Notes under the pieces: model-generated
Databases searched by the model: none
What the model saw: the letters and a program-made list of their open reading frames with translations, nothing else
Told to the model about the DNA's origin: nothing
DNA from: Desulfobacter curvatus DSM 3379
GTDB lineage: Bacteria; Desulfobacterota; Desulfobacteria; Desulfobacterales; Desulfobacteraceae
Length of the DNA: 64,000 nucleotides
Reading direction: 5' to 3'
Assembly (NCBI RefSeq): GCF_000373985.1
Contig: NZ_KB893079.1
Coordinates: forward strand, 1-64,000
Part shown: piece by piece, positions 34,794 to 44,578 of the stretch
Layout: every line of letters begins with the position of its first letter
Position numbering within the stretch: the stretch's first letter is position 1
Translations under genes and position numbers: made by a program

Positions 34794-34883
34794 ATTTTCC
34801 CAACATCCTCCTTAAATTGTCGCCTTTCGGACGGCTGTTAGTTGTTAGGAAATAAAAATTCCTATTCACTATCAGGACAATCG

Positions 34884-36590
34884 TCAACCGGCAACAGCAA
34901 TGATGCCTGCAAACAACAAGGGGAACTCGAACCAGAACTCATAAAAGTTGGCGGAAATACCACTGTCTTTATTATATCGTATGGTTAATATAAACATAAA
35001 AGCCGGTATCAGGGCAAGGCCGCAGACAACAGGCGACATCCAGACAGATAAAATTAAAGGGATGATCATTGTGGCCACAAGAGTATAATGAACAAATTTA
35101 AGGCTTTTCTTTTTACCCAGAAGAATGGGAAGAGTTTCTCTGCCTGTAATTCTGTCTCCCTGGACAGCCAGGATATCCATAAAGGCGGTCCTGGCAAACG
35201 AAAGTCCTGTGGCAAACACAAAGGCGACCAGGGTCAGCCCCGGATTTGCCTTAAGGCTGATTCCGGGCATCAGGCTTGTGACAATCCCCCATGCCGCTGC
35301 AATAAGAATGGTTTTTGATCCGGGCACATCTTTAAGCCGGTAAATTTTACGTCCGGAGAAAAAAGAGGGAAAAATGGCACGGGAATAGGACATGCCCAAC
35401 AACATCATGATAAGCAGCACACCAAAGTACCCCCATCCCCTTGTCCAGGCAAGGTAAAGCCCAATCGCACCGGACAGAAACGCCACCAACAAAAGCCATC
35501 CCTTGTTTTGCTTATAAAGGGCTGCCCGGTCCGGTTTGTTGTAGGTGTCGGACCCGATGGTCATCATGTTGTTCATGATCTGCATGGAAAGAATATAAAA
35601 CATGGCAATGACAGCCGGTATACCCGGATTTTGGGCGCCGGAAATCATGGCTGTTCCCAGGGTCAGGCAGGCAGCGCCTGCGGCCAGAATAATGTTGGTT
35701 TTCATCAACACATCCAGCACGGCCAACACTTTTCCCCGGCCGGGTTGTTTTTCCCTGAACGCCTGTTCCACTCTGCTGCAGGTATCATTGATAATCCAAT
35801 TAGGGGTGGAGGCCCCTGCGGTAATGGCAATGGATTGTGCATGGGAAATGGATTCATAGTCGATTTCCGATGCCTGTTCAATGTGCATGGACGGCTTACC
35901 GGTTTCCGCAGCAACCTGGGCCAGGCGCTTTGTATTTCCGGAAAATTTTCCTCCCACAACAATCACTGCGTCATGGGTACCGGCCATTTGCCTGACTTCA
36001 TCCTGACGCTTTTCCGTTGAATCGCAGATGGTGTTGAAGATTTCGTAATGGGAAACGTTTTTGAGACACCAGGCCTTAATATCCGCAAAAATTTTAGTAT
36101 TCTGGGTGGTTTGGGCCACTACCACTGCCTTTTCGAACCTGGGAAGCGCTTTAAGCTCATCCAAGCTGGTGACTGTATGCCCCTTGTCCCGGGCATATCC
36201 CAGAAGCCCGATCACCTCAGGATGCTTTTCATCGCCCAGAATAATGGTGTCGTAACCTTTTTTTGAATATTTATCGATGATCACCTGAACCCGTACCACC
36301 CGGGGACACGTGGCATTGACCACGGTGAATCCGGCATCAGCCAGGGCTTTTTCATCCTGGGGCGGTACCCCGTGGGCCCGGATGAGCACAATGCCTTTTC
36401 CGGATTCAGGAATTGTATCCATCCGAAAAATATGTTTGCTTTCCAGCATCTCCAGAACCTGGGGATTATGGATTAAAGGGCCATAGGTATAAATGGGTTC
36501 CTTGGCCTTATTGGATTCATCCAGCACCATGTCCACAGCCCGGCGGACGCCCATACAAAAACCGGCGGTTTTAGCAATTGAAATTTTCAT
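34884..36590 (-). CDS. ispH: IspH (HMBPP reductase) fused to a UbiA-type prenyltransferase domain
   Basis: 568 residues, nearly twice normal IspH length. Residues 1-280 are IspH, the [4Fe-4S] reductase making IPP and DMAPP; the three cluster Cys are present at 12 (GFCMGVRRA), 95 (NATCPRVV) and 189 (NTICDSTEKRQ), with the substrate residues RAHGV and TQNT. Residues about 290-568 form a polytopic UbiA-like domain with about eight helices, including NNMMTIGSDTYNKPDR and MDILAVQGDRITGRETLPIL, which match the two Asp-rich prenyl-diphosphate motifs in relaxed form. The fusion would bring isoprenoid supply and a membrane prenyl transfer together. The start overlaps the parB stop as ATGA. Confidence 0.93.
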   Translation of the reverse strand: MKISIAKTAGFCMGVRRAVDMVLDESNKAKEPIYTYGPLIHNPQVLEMLESKHIFRMDTIPESGKGIVLIRAHGVPPQDEKALADAGFTVVNATCPRVVRVQVIIDKYSKKGYDTIILGDEKHPEVIGLLGYARDKGHTVTSLDELKALPRFEKAVVVAQTTQNTKIFADIKAWCLKNVSHYEIFNTICDSTEKRQDEVRQMAGTHDAVIVVGGKFSGNTKRLAQVAAETGKPSMHIEQASEIDYESISHAQSIAITAGASTPNWIINDTCSRVEQAFREKQPGRGKVLAVLDVLMKTNIILAAGAACLTLGTAMISGAQNPGIPAVIAMFYILSMQIMNNMMTIGSDTYNKPDRAALYKQNKGWLLLVAFLSGAIGLYLAWTRGWGYFGVLLIMMLLGMSYSRAIFPSFFSGRKIYRLKDVPGSKTILIAAAWGIVTSLMPGISLKANPGLTLVAFVFATGLSFARTAFMDILAVQGDRITGRETLPILLGKKKSLKFVHYTLVATMIIPLILSVWMSPVVCGLALIPAFMFILTIRYNKDSGISANFYEFWFEFPLLFAGIIAVAG

Positions 36591-37453
36591 GAAATTCTGC
36601 TCAGCAACTCCACAAGACGGTTAAATTCAGACCCGGAGGAAAATTTGATTTCGATGCGTCCACGGCCCCCACTTTTTTTGATGAGGACCGGAGAATTGAT
36701 CCGGGAGGATATTTGGGACGAAGTCTCTTCCAGAAATTTTTTTTCGTCCGCAGTAATTTTTTTTGCGATTTTTTGGGGCTGTTTTTTAGCCTGATTCACC
36801 AAACGTTCGGTTTCCCGCACCGACAGATGTTTTTCCATCACTTGCTTAAACAAATAAAGCTGATTATCAACAGCGCCTGCCCCCAGCAGTGCCCGGGCAT
36901 GTCCCATGCTGATCTTTTCGGCAATCAGCCCCTCTTTAATCTCTTCGGGCAGGCTGCGCAGACGCAGCAGGTTTGCAATGGTGGACCGGTTCTTGCCGAT
37001 TTTCTCGGCCACTTTTTCCTGGGTGTATCCAAACTCGTCAATGAGCCGGTAATACGCTTCGGCCTCCTCAAGCACGTTGAGGTTTTCCCTTTGGATATTT
37101 TCGATGATCGAAACTTCAAGAACCTGCTCATCCGTCAGGTTGAGGATAATGACGGGTACCTGGGCAAGTCCGGCCGCTCTTGCGGCCCGCAGGCGGCGCT
37201 CCCCGGCAATCAGCTCATAGGCGCCATCCATTTTCCGGGCCAAAAGGGGCTGGAGCACGCCCTGTTCGGCAATGGACTGGGTAAGCCGTTCAAGTTCCTC
37301 CTCACTGAACCGGGTTCTCGGCTGGTAGCGGTTAGGAGCTAACTGATCAACATTACAAAAGAAAAAATCCGAATTGGCTTCGGGGCCTTCCATATCGGGG
37401 ATAAGCGCTGATATGCCCCGGCCTAGACCGGTGTTTTTGCGTTTCTTATTCAT
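36587..37453 (-). CDS. parB: Chromosome-partitioning protein ParB
   Basis: 288 residues. GLGRGISALIP start, the CTPase/clamp motif GERRLRAARAAGL, IIENIQRENLNVLEEAEAY and an HTH region YTQEKVAEKIGKNRSTIANL. It binds parS sites and spreads as a CTP-dependent clamp for chromosome segregation. It overlaps parA upstream and ispH-ubiA downstream by four bases each. I did not find a parS (TGTTTCACGTGAAACA) in the window. Confidence 0.96.
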   Translation of the reverse strand: MNKKRKNTGLGRGISALIPDMEGPEANSDFFFCNVDQLAPNRYQPRTRFSEEELERLTQSIAEQGVLQPLLARKMDGAYELIAGERRLRAARAAGLAQVPVIILNLTDEQVLEVSIIENIQRENLNVLEEAEAYYRLIDEFGYTQEKVAEKIGKNRSTIANLLRLRSLPEEIKEGLIAEKISMGHARALLGAGAVDNQLYLFKQVMEKHLSVRETERLVNQAKKQPQKIAKKITADEKKFLEETSSQISSRINSPVLIKKSGGRGRIEIKFSSGSEFNRLVELLSRIS

Positions 37454-38211
37454 GATCGCTTTAAAAGTTCCCTGGCAAAGGACATATAACTTTTAGCGCC
37501 TGGTGATGTTTTATCATACAGAATAACCGGCAAACCATAACTTGGGGCTTCTCCAAGCTTCACATTGCGGGGAATTTTTGTCTTGAACACCAGATCTTTG
37601 AAATACTGCCTGGCATCATCCACCACATTCTGGGATAAATTGGTCCTGCGGTCAAACATTGTCAGCAAAATACCTTTGATGGTCAGACTTGAATTAAATG
37701 CATTCTTAACCCGCTTGATTGTATCTAAAAGCTGCCCTAATCCTTCCAGGGCAAAAAATTCACTTTGCAATGGTATGACGACGGAATGGCTTGCGGAAAA
37801 AGCGTTCAACGTTAAAAGACTTAACGCAGGCGGACAATCAATGAGAATGAAATCAAATTGATCAGCCACAGGAACCAAAAGTTCCTTGAGACGAGCCTCC
37901 CTTTTTGAGGACGACATCATTTCCACTTCAAATCCAATGAGATCAACATTGGCCGGCACCAGGGTCATTCCCTTGAGCATGGTGGGCAAAAGCATATCCT
38001 CAATGCCGGTTTCTCCTATCAAACCGTCATACAAAGATGCTTGCAGGGAGGGTTTATCCACCCCAAGAGCAGTTGTGGCATTGGCCTGGGAATCACAATC
38101 CACAAGCAGCACTTTTTTTTTCAGTTGGGCAAGGGAAGCCGCCAGATTAACTGCTGTGGTGGTTTTACCCACCCCACCCTTCTGATTGGCAATACTGATG
38201 ATCTGAGTCAT
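37450..38211 (-). CDS. parA: Chromosome-partitioning ATPase ParA (Soj)
   Basis: 253 residues, P-loop ATPase with the deviant Walker A KGGVGKTTTAVN, switch region LLVDCDSQANATTALG and DFILIDCPPALSLLTLNA. Length and sequence match chromosomal ParA. It is first in a parA-parB-ispH/ubiA transcript, each gene coupled by an ATGA overlap. The usual gid/rsmG neighbours are absent. Confidence 0.96.
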   Translation of the reverse strand: MTQIISIANQKGGVGKTTTAVNLAASLAQLKKKVLLVDCDSQANATTALGVDKPSLQASLYDGLIGETGIEDMLLPTMLKGMTLVPANVDLIGFEVEMMSSSKREARLKELLVPVADQFDFILIDCPPALSLLTLNAFSASHSVVIPLQSEFFALEGLGQLLDTIKRVKNAFNSSLTIKGILLTMFDRRTNLSQNVVDDARQYFKDLVFKTKIPRNVKLGEAPSYGLPVILYDKTSPGAKSYMSFARELLKRS

Positions 38212-38480
38212 AATCCGATTTTCTTATCATATTTAAAATAGAGAGGCAAACATATAGCCATTCGACCTGTCGGCGATTGGGTTGCTTTTTGAGGATACGG
38301 CAGGATCACAAGCTTTGATTTGACTACAGCACGCCCCCTGTTGCCCCGGAAATATCCCCCAACGATTGGGGTAATGCTTTTATTCCCCTATTCCAAAATG
38401 CATGTCAATAAAAAAAATAGCTGTGCGTGCCCAACGGTTTATTTGACATTTTCAAAACCTTGGCTACTATTGGCGGTATT

Positions 38481-41400
38481 ATGTCAGTTACAGATCAGAT
38501 TAAAGTGCTTATTCCAAAGGCCATGTGCCGGGACCGGTATATGTTGACCAGGGCCTTGCGCAGCAAAGGCAAATCCGGCAAAGAGCCAGGCAAAAATTTT
38601 TTAAAAAATCTTCTGTCAAAAGCCCAGGCCTCGGCTGATACCAGGCAGCGGCGCATGGACAATATGCCCCAAAATATCCGGTTTGACCAGGATTTGCCCA
38701 TCAATGCGGCAAAAGACAAAATCATTAAGGCCATACAGGACCATCCGGTGGTCATCATTTCAGGTGAAACCGGCTCAGGTAAAACCACCCAAATTCCCAA
38801 ATTATGCCTGGAAGCGGGCCGGGGAATTTCGGGCATGATCGGCTGCACCCAGCCCCGGCGCATTGCCGCCATGACCGTGGCCAAACGCATTGCCTTTGAA
38901 CTCAACGAATCTTTGGGGCAATCCGTGGGATACAAAATCCGGTTTGATGACCACACGCCGGATAACGCCTATATCAAGCTGATGACCGACGGCATTTTGT
39001 TGGCTGAAACCCAGCAGGACCGCTTTTTAAATCAATATGACACCCTGATTGTGGATGAGGCCCATGAGCGCAGCCTCAATATTGATTTTGTGTTAGGTAT
39101 TCTGCGCGGCCTTGTCAAAAAGCGCCGGGATCTCAAACTGATCATCACCAGTGCCACCATTGACACGGAAAAATTTTCCAGGGCCTTTGACAATGCCCCG
39201 GTAATTGAGGTGTCGGGCCGGATGTATCCGGTTGAACTGATCTATGCCCCCATTGAAGATGAGAATAATGATGGGGACAGCACCGGTGCCCCGGATGACC
39301 AGGGTTACGTGGAAGCAGCCGCACGACAGACCGCCGATCTGTTAATGCGCACCCATACCGGAGATATTCTGATATTCATGCCCACGGAACAGGATATCGG
39401 AGAGACCATGGAAATACTTAAAGGCAAAAACCTTTCCGGAGTCACGATTCTGCCGCTGTTTGCCCGGCTGTCTGCCGGTGAACAATCAAAGGTCTTTCTT
39501 TCCGGCCCAGGCAGAAAGGTGGTGGTCTCAACCAATGTGGCGGAAACCTCTTTGACCATCCCCGGCATAAAATATGTGGTGGACACAGGCCTTGCCCGGA
39601 TTCCTGCCTATTCTCCAAGAACCCGGACCACGGCACTGCCGGTCAGTCCTGTGTCCCAATCCAGCGCCAACCAGCGCATGGGCCGATGCGGCCGTGTGGA
39701 AAACGGGGTGTGTATCCGGCTTTATGATGAAGATGATTTCAATGGCCGACCCTTTTTTACAACGCCTGAAATTTTGCGCTCCAACCTGGCTGAAGTTATC
39801 TTACGCATGATCGCCCTAGGGCTTGAAGCTGTGTCCACCTTTCCCTTTATTGACCCCCCTGCCCCCAAAAGCATCAAGGATGGGTTTGACACGCTGTTGG
39901 AACTGGATGCCATTGCAGCCAACAGGCCCGGAAAAAAAACGGGTGCCTCCAAAAAGCCGGGCAAAAAATACCGGCTCACCCCCTCGGGCCGGCTGATGGC
40001 CAGGCTGCCCATGGACCCGAAACTGTCCCGCATCCTGCTCAATGCCGGAGATACGGGTGTACTTAAAGAAGCGGTCGTCATTACCACGGCCCAGACCGTG
40101 TCCGACATCCGTCAGCGCCCAACAGACAAGGTCCAGGCCGCAGACCAGAAACATGCCCAGTTCAAGGACCCGGCATCAGATTTTATTACCCTGCTCAATA
40201 TCTGGAATGCATGCATAGACGCCAGAAGGCGGCTGAAATCACGTTCGGCCCTACGCAAATGGTGCATTGAAAATTTTCTTTCCTTCAAACGGCTGCGGGA
40301 GTGGCAGGATATCCATGGTCAGATTACAAGGATGATCAAAGAGCATGGCATTGAACAGACCGAACCTTCAGTTGCCGCCCAAGCCTCCCCTGATCTCAAG
40401 GCCGGCCAGTTTGAGCATGGCGGTCCCTTGTATGCTGCTATCCACAAGGCCCTTCTGCATGGATATCTGGCCGGCATTGCCCAGAAAAAAGAGAAAAACA
40501 TTTTCACGGCAGCCAAGGGAAGACAGGCTGTCATTTTTCCGGGTTCCGGCCTGTTTAATAAAGCCGGCAACTGGATTGTGGCTGCCGAATATGTCAAGAC
40601 CAGCCAGCTTTTTGCCCGGTGTGTGGGCAATATTGACCCGGCCTGGATTGAAGAGATCGGCCAAAGCCTTTGCACCCGAACCTACAGCGATCCCCACTGG
40701 GAAAAAAAACGCGGGGAGGTGGTGGCATCCGAACAGGTCTCTTTGTTCGGCCTTATCCTTGCAAGCGGCAGATCCGTAGCCTATGGCAAAATCAATCCCG
40801 AGGAGTCCGGGGAACTGTTCATCCGCCATGCCCTGGTCCAGGGGGAGATATTCCAGGAATTCGGCTTCATGGCCCACAACAAAAATCTCATTGAGGAGAT
40901 CTCAACCCTGGAGGACAAAACCCGGCAGCGGGACATCCTGGCTTCGGAAGATGAAATCTATCTGTTCTACCAGTCCCGGTTGCCCAAACCCTTTTACAAC
41001 ATCCGAACCTTTGCCAAATTCATCAAAGATAAAAAAGATGATGCCTTCTTACGCATGACACGTGAAGACCTGCAGAAAACCGATGTGGACCAGGCGTTGC
41101 TGGCCCGGTTCCCAGACACCCTTGCCACGGACCAGGGGGAGTTTGCCCTGGATTACGAATTTAACCCCGGGGCAAAGACAGACGGGGTGACCCTTAAAGT
41201 GCCAAGCCAGGATGCGGCCCTGATCTCCCCCCACCAGGTGGAGACCCTGGTGCCGGGACTGCTCAGGGAGAAGATCGCCGCCTTGATCAAAGCACTGCCC
41301 AAAGCCCATCGGGTAAAGCTGATGCCCATCCAGCAGCGGGCGGATTTTATTGCAGACCATCTGCCCGACTCGGATGTGCCTTTATACTCAAAGCTCTCCG

Positions 41401-42503
41401 GTGTCATTCGAAAACATTTCAACCTTGTGATCCCCGCCTCAGCCTGGTCGGATGCGGATCTTGCGGATCACTTGAAAATGCGGATTTCCATCCGGGACCA
41501 CAAAGACAAGGAGATCAAATCCCTAAGGGACTTATCCAAACTAGGGGCATTTGCCACCCAGCGCCCTGCCCCAAAGACAAATGCCTTTGAACAGGCAAAA
41601 AAGGCATTTGAAAAAACAGGGATCCGGGAATGGAATTTTGCTGACATTGAACGGGAAATCCCGCTGGACGAAGGCAACGGCACCCGGCGCAAAGCCTTTC
41701 CAGGTCTTTGCTGCGGGCAAGACAACGATGGGGTGACGTTAACCTTATTTAAAACAAGGGAAGCAGCCTTGGAAAGCCACCTCCAAGGGGTGGGCCGCCT
41801 GTTTGAAATCATGTTCCCCGATGATATCAAGGCATTGAAAAAAGATATAAACAGAACCGAGGGCTTAGGCCGGATCGCACCCTACTTCAATGACCGCCCG
41901 ACCTTTGCCGCAATGGCATACAATGCCATGGCAAAGGCCTTTTTTCAAAAAGAAATTTTTACTCAAACGGCGTTTGACGCCCATGTGCAGACGATTCGTC
42001 CGAAGCTGTATACCCTTGGCCTGAAAGCCATGGAAAACATTTTAACTGTTGGCCGGGAATACGCCGCCTGTTTTGATCTGCTGCAAAACTTAAGTCTTGC
42101 GGCCAAAGACCGACCGGTGATTTTTGAAGCATTAACAGCAATATTCAATGAACTTAAAAACCTGTGTCCGGCCAATTATCTGGAACTCTATGATTTAAAC
42201 CGGATTGCACTGCTGCCAAAAAATCTGGAATGCCTCTCCATCCGTGCCAGGCGCTGGGTTGACAACCCGGCCAAAGAAGCCCAGAAAAAAGAACTTGTCG
42301 CACCCTATGAACGAAAACTTGCCCACCTGATTTCAAGCCTTGACCAGGCCTCTTCAAAGGAAAAAACCAACGCAGTGGAAGCGTTTTTCTGGATGCTGGA
42401 GGAGTATAAAATTTCCGTATATGCCCAGGAGTTGAAAACCCGGTTCAAAATTTCAGCCAAACGCCTGGACAAGGCCTTGTTGGATGTCTCCACCATGATA
42501 TAG
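38481..42503 (+). CDS. hrpA: ATP-dependent RNA helicase HrpA (DEAH box)
   Basis: 1340 residues from the ATG at 38481; a GTG 54 bases earlier is in frame but lacks homology. The DExH core has Walker A ISGETGSGKTTQIPKLCLEA, DEAH in IVDEAHERSLNIDF, SATID, and motif VI NQRMGRCGRVENGVCI. The ratchet/OB region and a C-terminal DUF3418-type region follow (about 670-1300), as in proteobacterial HrpA. Family members unwind RNA and act on stalled ribosomes and mRNA processing. Monocistronic; no clear Shine-Dalgarno (GGCGG at distance). Confidence 0.95.
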   Translation: MSVTDQIKVLIPKAMCRDRYMLTRALRSKGKSGKEPGKNFLKNLLSKAQASADTRQRRMDNMPQNIRFDQDLPINAAKDKIIKAIQDHPVVIISGETGSGKTTQIPKLCLEAGRGISGMIGCTQPRRIAAMTVAKRIAFELNESLGQSVGYKIRFDDHTPDNAYIKLMTDGILLAETQQDRFLNQYDTLIVDEAHERSLNIDFVLGILRGLVKKRRDLKLIITSATIDTEKFSRAFDNAPVIEVSGRMYPVELIYAPIEDENNDGDSTGAPDDQGYVEAAARQTADLLMRTHTGDILIFMPTEQDIGETMEILKGKNLSGVTILPLFARLSAGEQSKVFLSGPGRKVVVSTNVAETSLTIPGIKYVVDTGLARIPAYSPRTRTTALPVSPVSQSSANQRMGRCGRVENGVCIRLYDEDDFNGRPFFTTPEILRSNLAEVILRMIALGLEAVSTFPFIDPPAPKSIKDGFDTLLELDAIAANRPGKKTGASKKPGKKYRLTPSGRLMARLPMDPKLSRILLNAGDTGVLKEAVVITTAQTVSDIRQRPTDKVQAADQKHAQFKDPASDFITLLNIWNACIDARRRLKSRSALRKWCIENFLSFKRLREWQDIHGQITRMIKEHGIEQTEPSVAAQASPDLKAGQFEHGGPLYAAIHKALLHGYLAGIAQKKEKNIFTAAKGRQAVIFPGSGLFNKAGNWIVAAEYVKTSQLFARCVGNIDPAWIEEIGQSLCTRTYSDPHWEKKRGEVVASEQVSLFGLILASGRSVAYGKINPEESGELFIRHALVQGEIFQEFGFMAHNKNLIEEISTLEDKTRQRDILASEDEIYLFYQSRLPKPFYNIRTFAKFIKDKKDDAFLRMTREDLQKTDVDQALLARFPDTLATDQGEFALDYEFNPGAKTDGVTLKVPSQDAALISPHQVETLVPGLLREKIAALIKALPKAHRVKLMPIQQRADFIADHLPDSDVPLYSKLSGVIRKHFNLVIPASAWSDADLADHLKMRISIRDHKDKEIKSLRDLSKLGAFATQRPAPKTNAFEQAKKAFEKTGIREWNFADIEREIPLDEGNGTRRKAFPGLCCGQDNDGVTLTLFKTREAALESHLQGVGRLFEIMFPDDIKALKKDINRTEGLGRIAPYFNDRPTFAAMAYNAMAKAFFQKEIFTQTAFDAHVQTIRPKLYTLGLKAMENILTVGREYAACFDLLQNLSLAAKDRPVIFEALTAIFNELKNLCPANYLELYDLNRIALLPKNLECLSIRARRWVDNPAKEAQKKELVAPYERKLAHLISSLDQASSKEKTNAVEAFFWMLEEYKISVYAQELKTRFKISAKRLDKALLDVSTMI

Positions 42504-42639
42504 AGCCTGTACGGGTTCAAAAAAGTCTGCTTCCGGTTTTCCGCGGAAGACTTCAATCTTCAAAACATACATTGGATTTTTTCCCCGGACATCCAGAGAC
42601 CTCGGCAACACTTGAATGCCCGAGACCTCCTATCCTGGA

Positions 42640-44259
42640 TCAAATGGGCTGGGCATCGGTTTCATCCTGTGAGGGATCTTTCAGAGGAGATTCGGATGCC
42701 GACACATGGATCAGATAGTGCTCTGTGGGAAGCTGTTCAAACAACGGCAGATCTCCCAGCCATTTCCTGAACCGCTGCCACCGGGCAACCTCGAGCGCTC
42801 CGCGCGGTGTCCTCAATGATCTGTCCGAAGAGATTTCTTTGAATTTAAGCCGAAAACTGCGGACAACCCTTCCCTGACTGTTAATCAACGGTGTTCTGCC
42901 TTCAATGCGCATACCGAAATGCCCGGCATTTCGCGCAAAATACGTTTTTTCAAACAAAACAAAAGCACTGGCGGTCAACCCGCTGAAACTTGGGTATGTC
43001 CGGGACAAAAAATCCAGAGTCAGGTCCAGGTCTTCATCTGTTGCGGTCGGCAGGCCGAAGATCATCAAACCGAGGTTTGAAATACCGACAGACGCTGAAT
43101 GGTTGATCACGGATTCTATCTCCTCAACGCGTGTGCCTTTATTGATGAGATCAAGCAGTCTCTGGGACCCGGTTTCAATTCCCCAGCCGATCCAGCGGCA
43201 ACCGGCGGCCAACCAGAGTGCAAGGCGCGCCTGGGTACAATCGGCAGTCGGCTTGCCCAGTATATGAAAATGAATATTGAGCTTCTGCGCCATGATTTCC
43301 TGGCAGATGGCATCCATATCGTCGGGCGTAATATACTCATCGGCAAAATAAAAGTGGCGGACGCCAAGCGATTGTGTATAAATGGCCATCTCGGCCACAA
43401 AGTCACGAACCTCTTTTTTACGATGCCCGCCAAAGGAAAAATTGTGTGAGCAGAAACGGCACCGCCGCCAGGCACATCCCCTTGAGAAAAGAACCGGGAG
43501 TACCGGAACCGGATTAAAATACCTGTCAAGAGGAAGTTCTGAGAAATCAGGGGCCGACAATCCTTTCAATGAAAGGGTTTGGGCTTTCTTATTGATACGG
43601 ATATGATCGCCTTCCCGGTAAATCAGGCCGGGGATTGCATTTAATGGACGACCCTCACAGAGCGCAGCAGCAGCTTCTTCTCCTTCACCGCAGACCACGG
43701 CATCAATTTCAGGCACCGCTTCAAGTAGCTCTGTTACCGGCATCGCCGACATCATAGCCCCGCCTAAAACAATCCTGACCCGGGAAAGCCCTTTGATATT
43801 CAGGGTATGTTTGAGTGCTCTGGCAAGTGCGGCAGCAAACGAGACTTGTTCCGGAAAAAGAACTGAAATCCCCACGAATCCAGCCTCTAATGAGAGAACC
43901 GGATCTACCTGACTCCCAAGTATGGACAGGAATTCTTGATCGGCTTCACCGGTCTCAAGATATAACCTGGCTTGCTCACCCACATGGGTCATCCGGCGCC
44001 GAAGCCGGTCCCATACTTGTTTATAGTATCGGGTTTGTCCGTGGTCGAGAAATTGCCCGGCCTTTCCTTGGGTAAATGCAAGGAGATCATGGCCTTCAGG
44101 GTCTTCTATTGCCAGGAGGTGCCAAAGTGCAATGTTTAAATCAATTAATCGAACGTCGGCATCAGGCACCCGGGCCTTAATATAGGGTGCAAGCGATGCG
44201 ATACCTAATGGCACGTATGTGGCACCTGCTTTCGGTGGGAAAACAAGAACAGCACGCAT
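42640..44259 (-). CDS. B12-binding-type radical SAM protein
   Basis: 539 residues. The cobalamin-binding-like N-terminal region starts MRAVLVFPPKAGATYVPLGI and includes RIVLGGAMMS and AVVCGEGEEAAAAL. The cluster motif near residues 262-270 is GCAWRRCRFC (CX4CX2C), then the SAM barrel (VRHFYFADEYITPDD, RWIGWGIETGSQRLLDLINKG, GISNLGLMIFGLPTATDEDL). It shares design and motif spacing with the protein at 2316-3839 but is clearly a separate subgroup. No substrate can be assigned. It is divergent from the sigma-54 activator, with a structured 319-base region between. Confidence 0.85.
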   Translation of the reverse strand: MRAVLVFPPKAGATYVPLGIASLAPYIKARVPDADVRLIDLNIALWHLLAIEDPEGHDLLAFTQGKAGQFLDHGQTRYYKQVWDRLRRRMTHVGEQARLYLETGEADQEFLSILGSQVDPVLSLEAGFVGISVLFPEQVSFAAALARALKHTLNIKGLSRVRIVLGGAMMSAMPVTELLEAVPEIDAVVCGEGEEAAAALCEGRPLNAIPGLIYREGDHIRINKKAQTLSLKGLSAPDFSELPLDRYFNPVPVLPVLFSRGCAWRRCRFCSHNFSFGGHRKKEVRDFVAEMAIYTQSLGVRHFYFADEYITPDDMDAICQEIMAQKLNIHFHILGKPTADCTQARLALWLAAGCRWIGWGIETGSQRLLDLINKGTRVEEIESVINHSASVGISNLGLMIFGLPTATDEDLDLTLDFLSRTYPSFSGLTASAFVLFEKTYFARNAGHFGMRIEGRTPLINSQGRVVRSFRLKFKEISSDRSLRTPRGALEVARWQRFRKWLGDLPLFEQLPTEHYLIHVSASESPLKDPSQDETDAQPI

Positions 44260-44321
44260 TCTGTCAAACTCCTCTCTTCCTCTTTCTTGATGATCCGGTT
44301 GTTTTTATCAAAGTAAAGGAA

Positions 44322-44395
44322 GGGGGGAAGGGCAGATAGAATCCCGATCAAAGACGACGGGTTTCTTATTGAGAAAGATGATTACCCTTCCCCCC
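44322..44395. other. Possible three-way-junction RNA or DNA structure
   Basis: GGGGGGAAGGG (44322-44332) pairs perfectly with CCCTTCCCCCC (44385-44395), an 11-bp outer stem. Inside lie two smaller stems, CCCG with CGGG (about 44343-44361) and TTTCT with AGAAA (about 44362-44376). Nested in this way they would make a three-way junction. It could be a leader of either flanking gene; no known RNA family is recognised. Confidence 0.4.
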
Positions 44396-44482
44396 GAAAA
44401 TATTTTTAACGCAAAGGTATGCAATAAAAATACCAACGTTAAAAACGTGAAACCGGTATATACCGATCCTGCTTTGGCCCTG

Positions 44483-44511
44483 TTGACATAACCACTGGGT
44501 GTTGTTAATAA
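44483..44511 (+). promoter_or_regulatory. Candidate sigma-70 promoter for the sigma-54 activator gene
   Basis: A perfect TTGACA at 44483-44488, 17-base spacer and TAATAA at 44506-44511, about 70 bases before the start codon at 44579. Confidence 0.5.
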
Positions 44512-44578
44512 ATACCACCTCTGACGGATCAGCATCTATCCTACGGCAGAGCGGCAGAAATCCTTTGTGGGGTTTTAA

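Larger units (their letters stand above)
44260..44578. other. Divergent intergenic region with structured element and promoter
   Basis: Between the radical SAM gene (minus) and the sigma-54 activator (plus). It contains the long-range stem at 44322-44395 and a good plus-strand promoter at 44483-44511. An inverted AACGTT/AAAAACGT patch lies near 44430-44445. No coding sequence was recognised. Confidence 0.5.

Noticed and set aside
36587..38211. parS site near parAB
   Set aside because: No TGTTTCACGTGAAACA or close variant was found in or around the genes.
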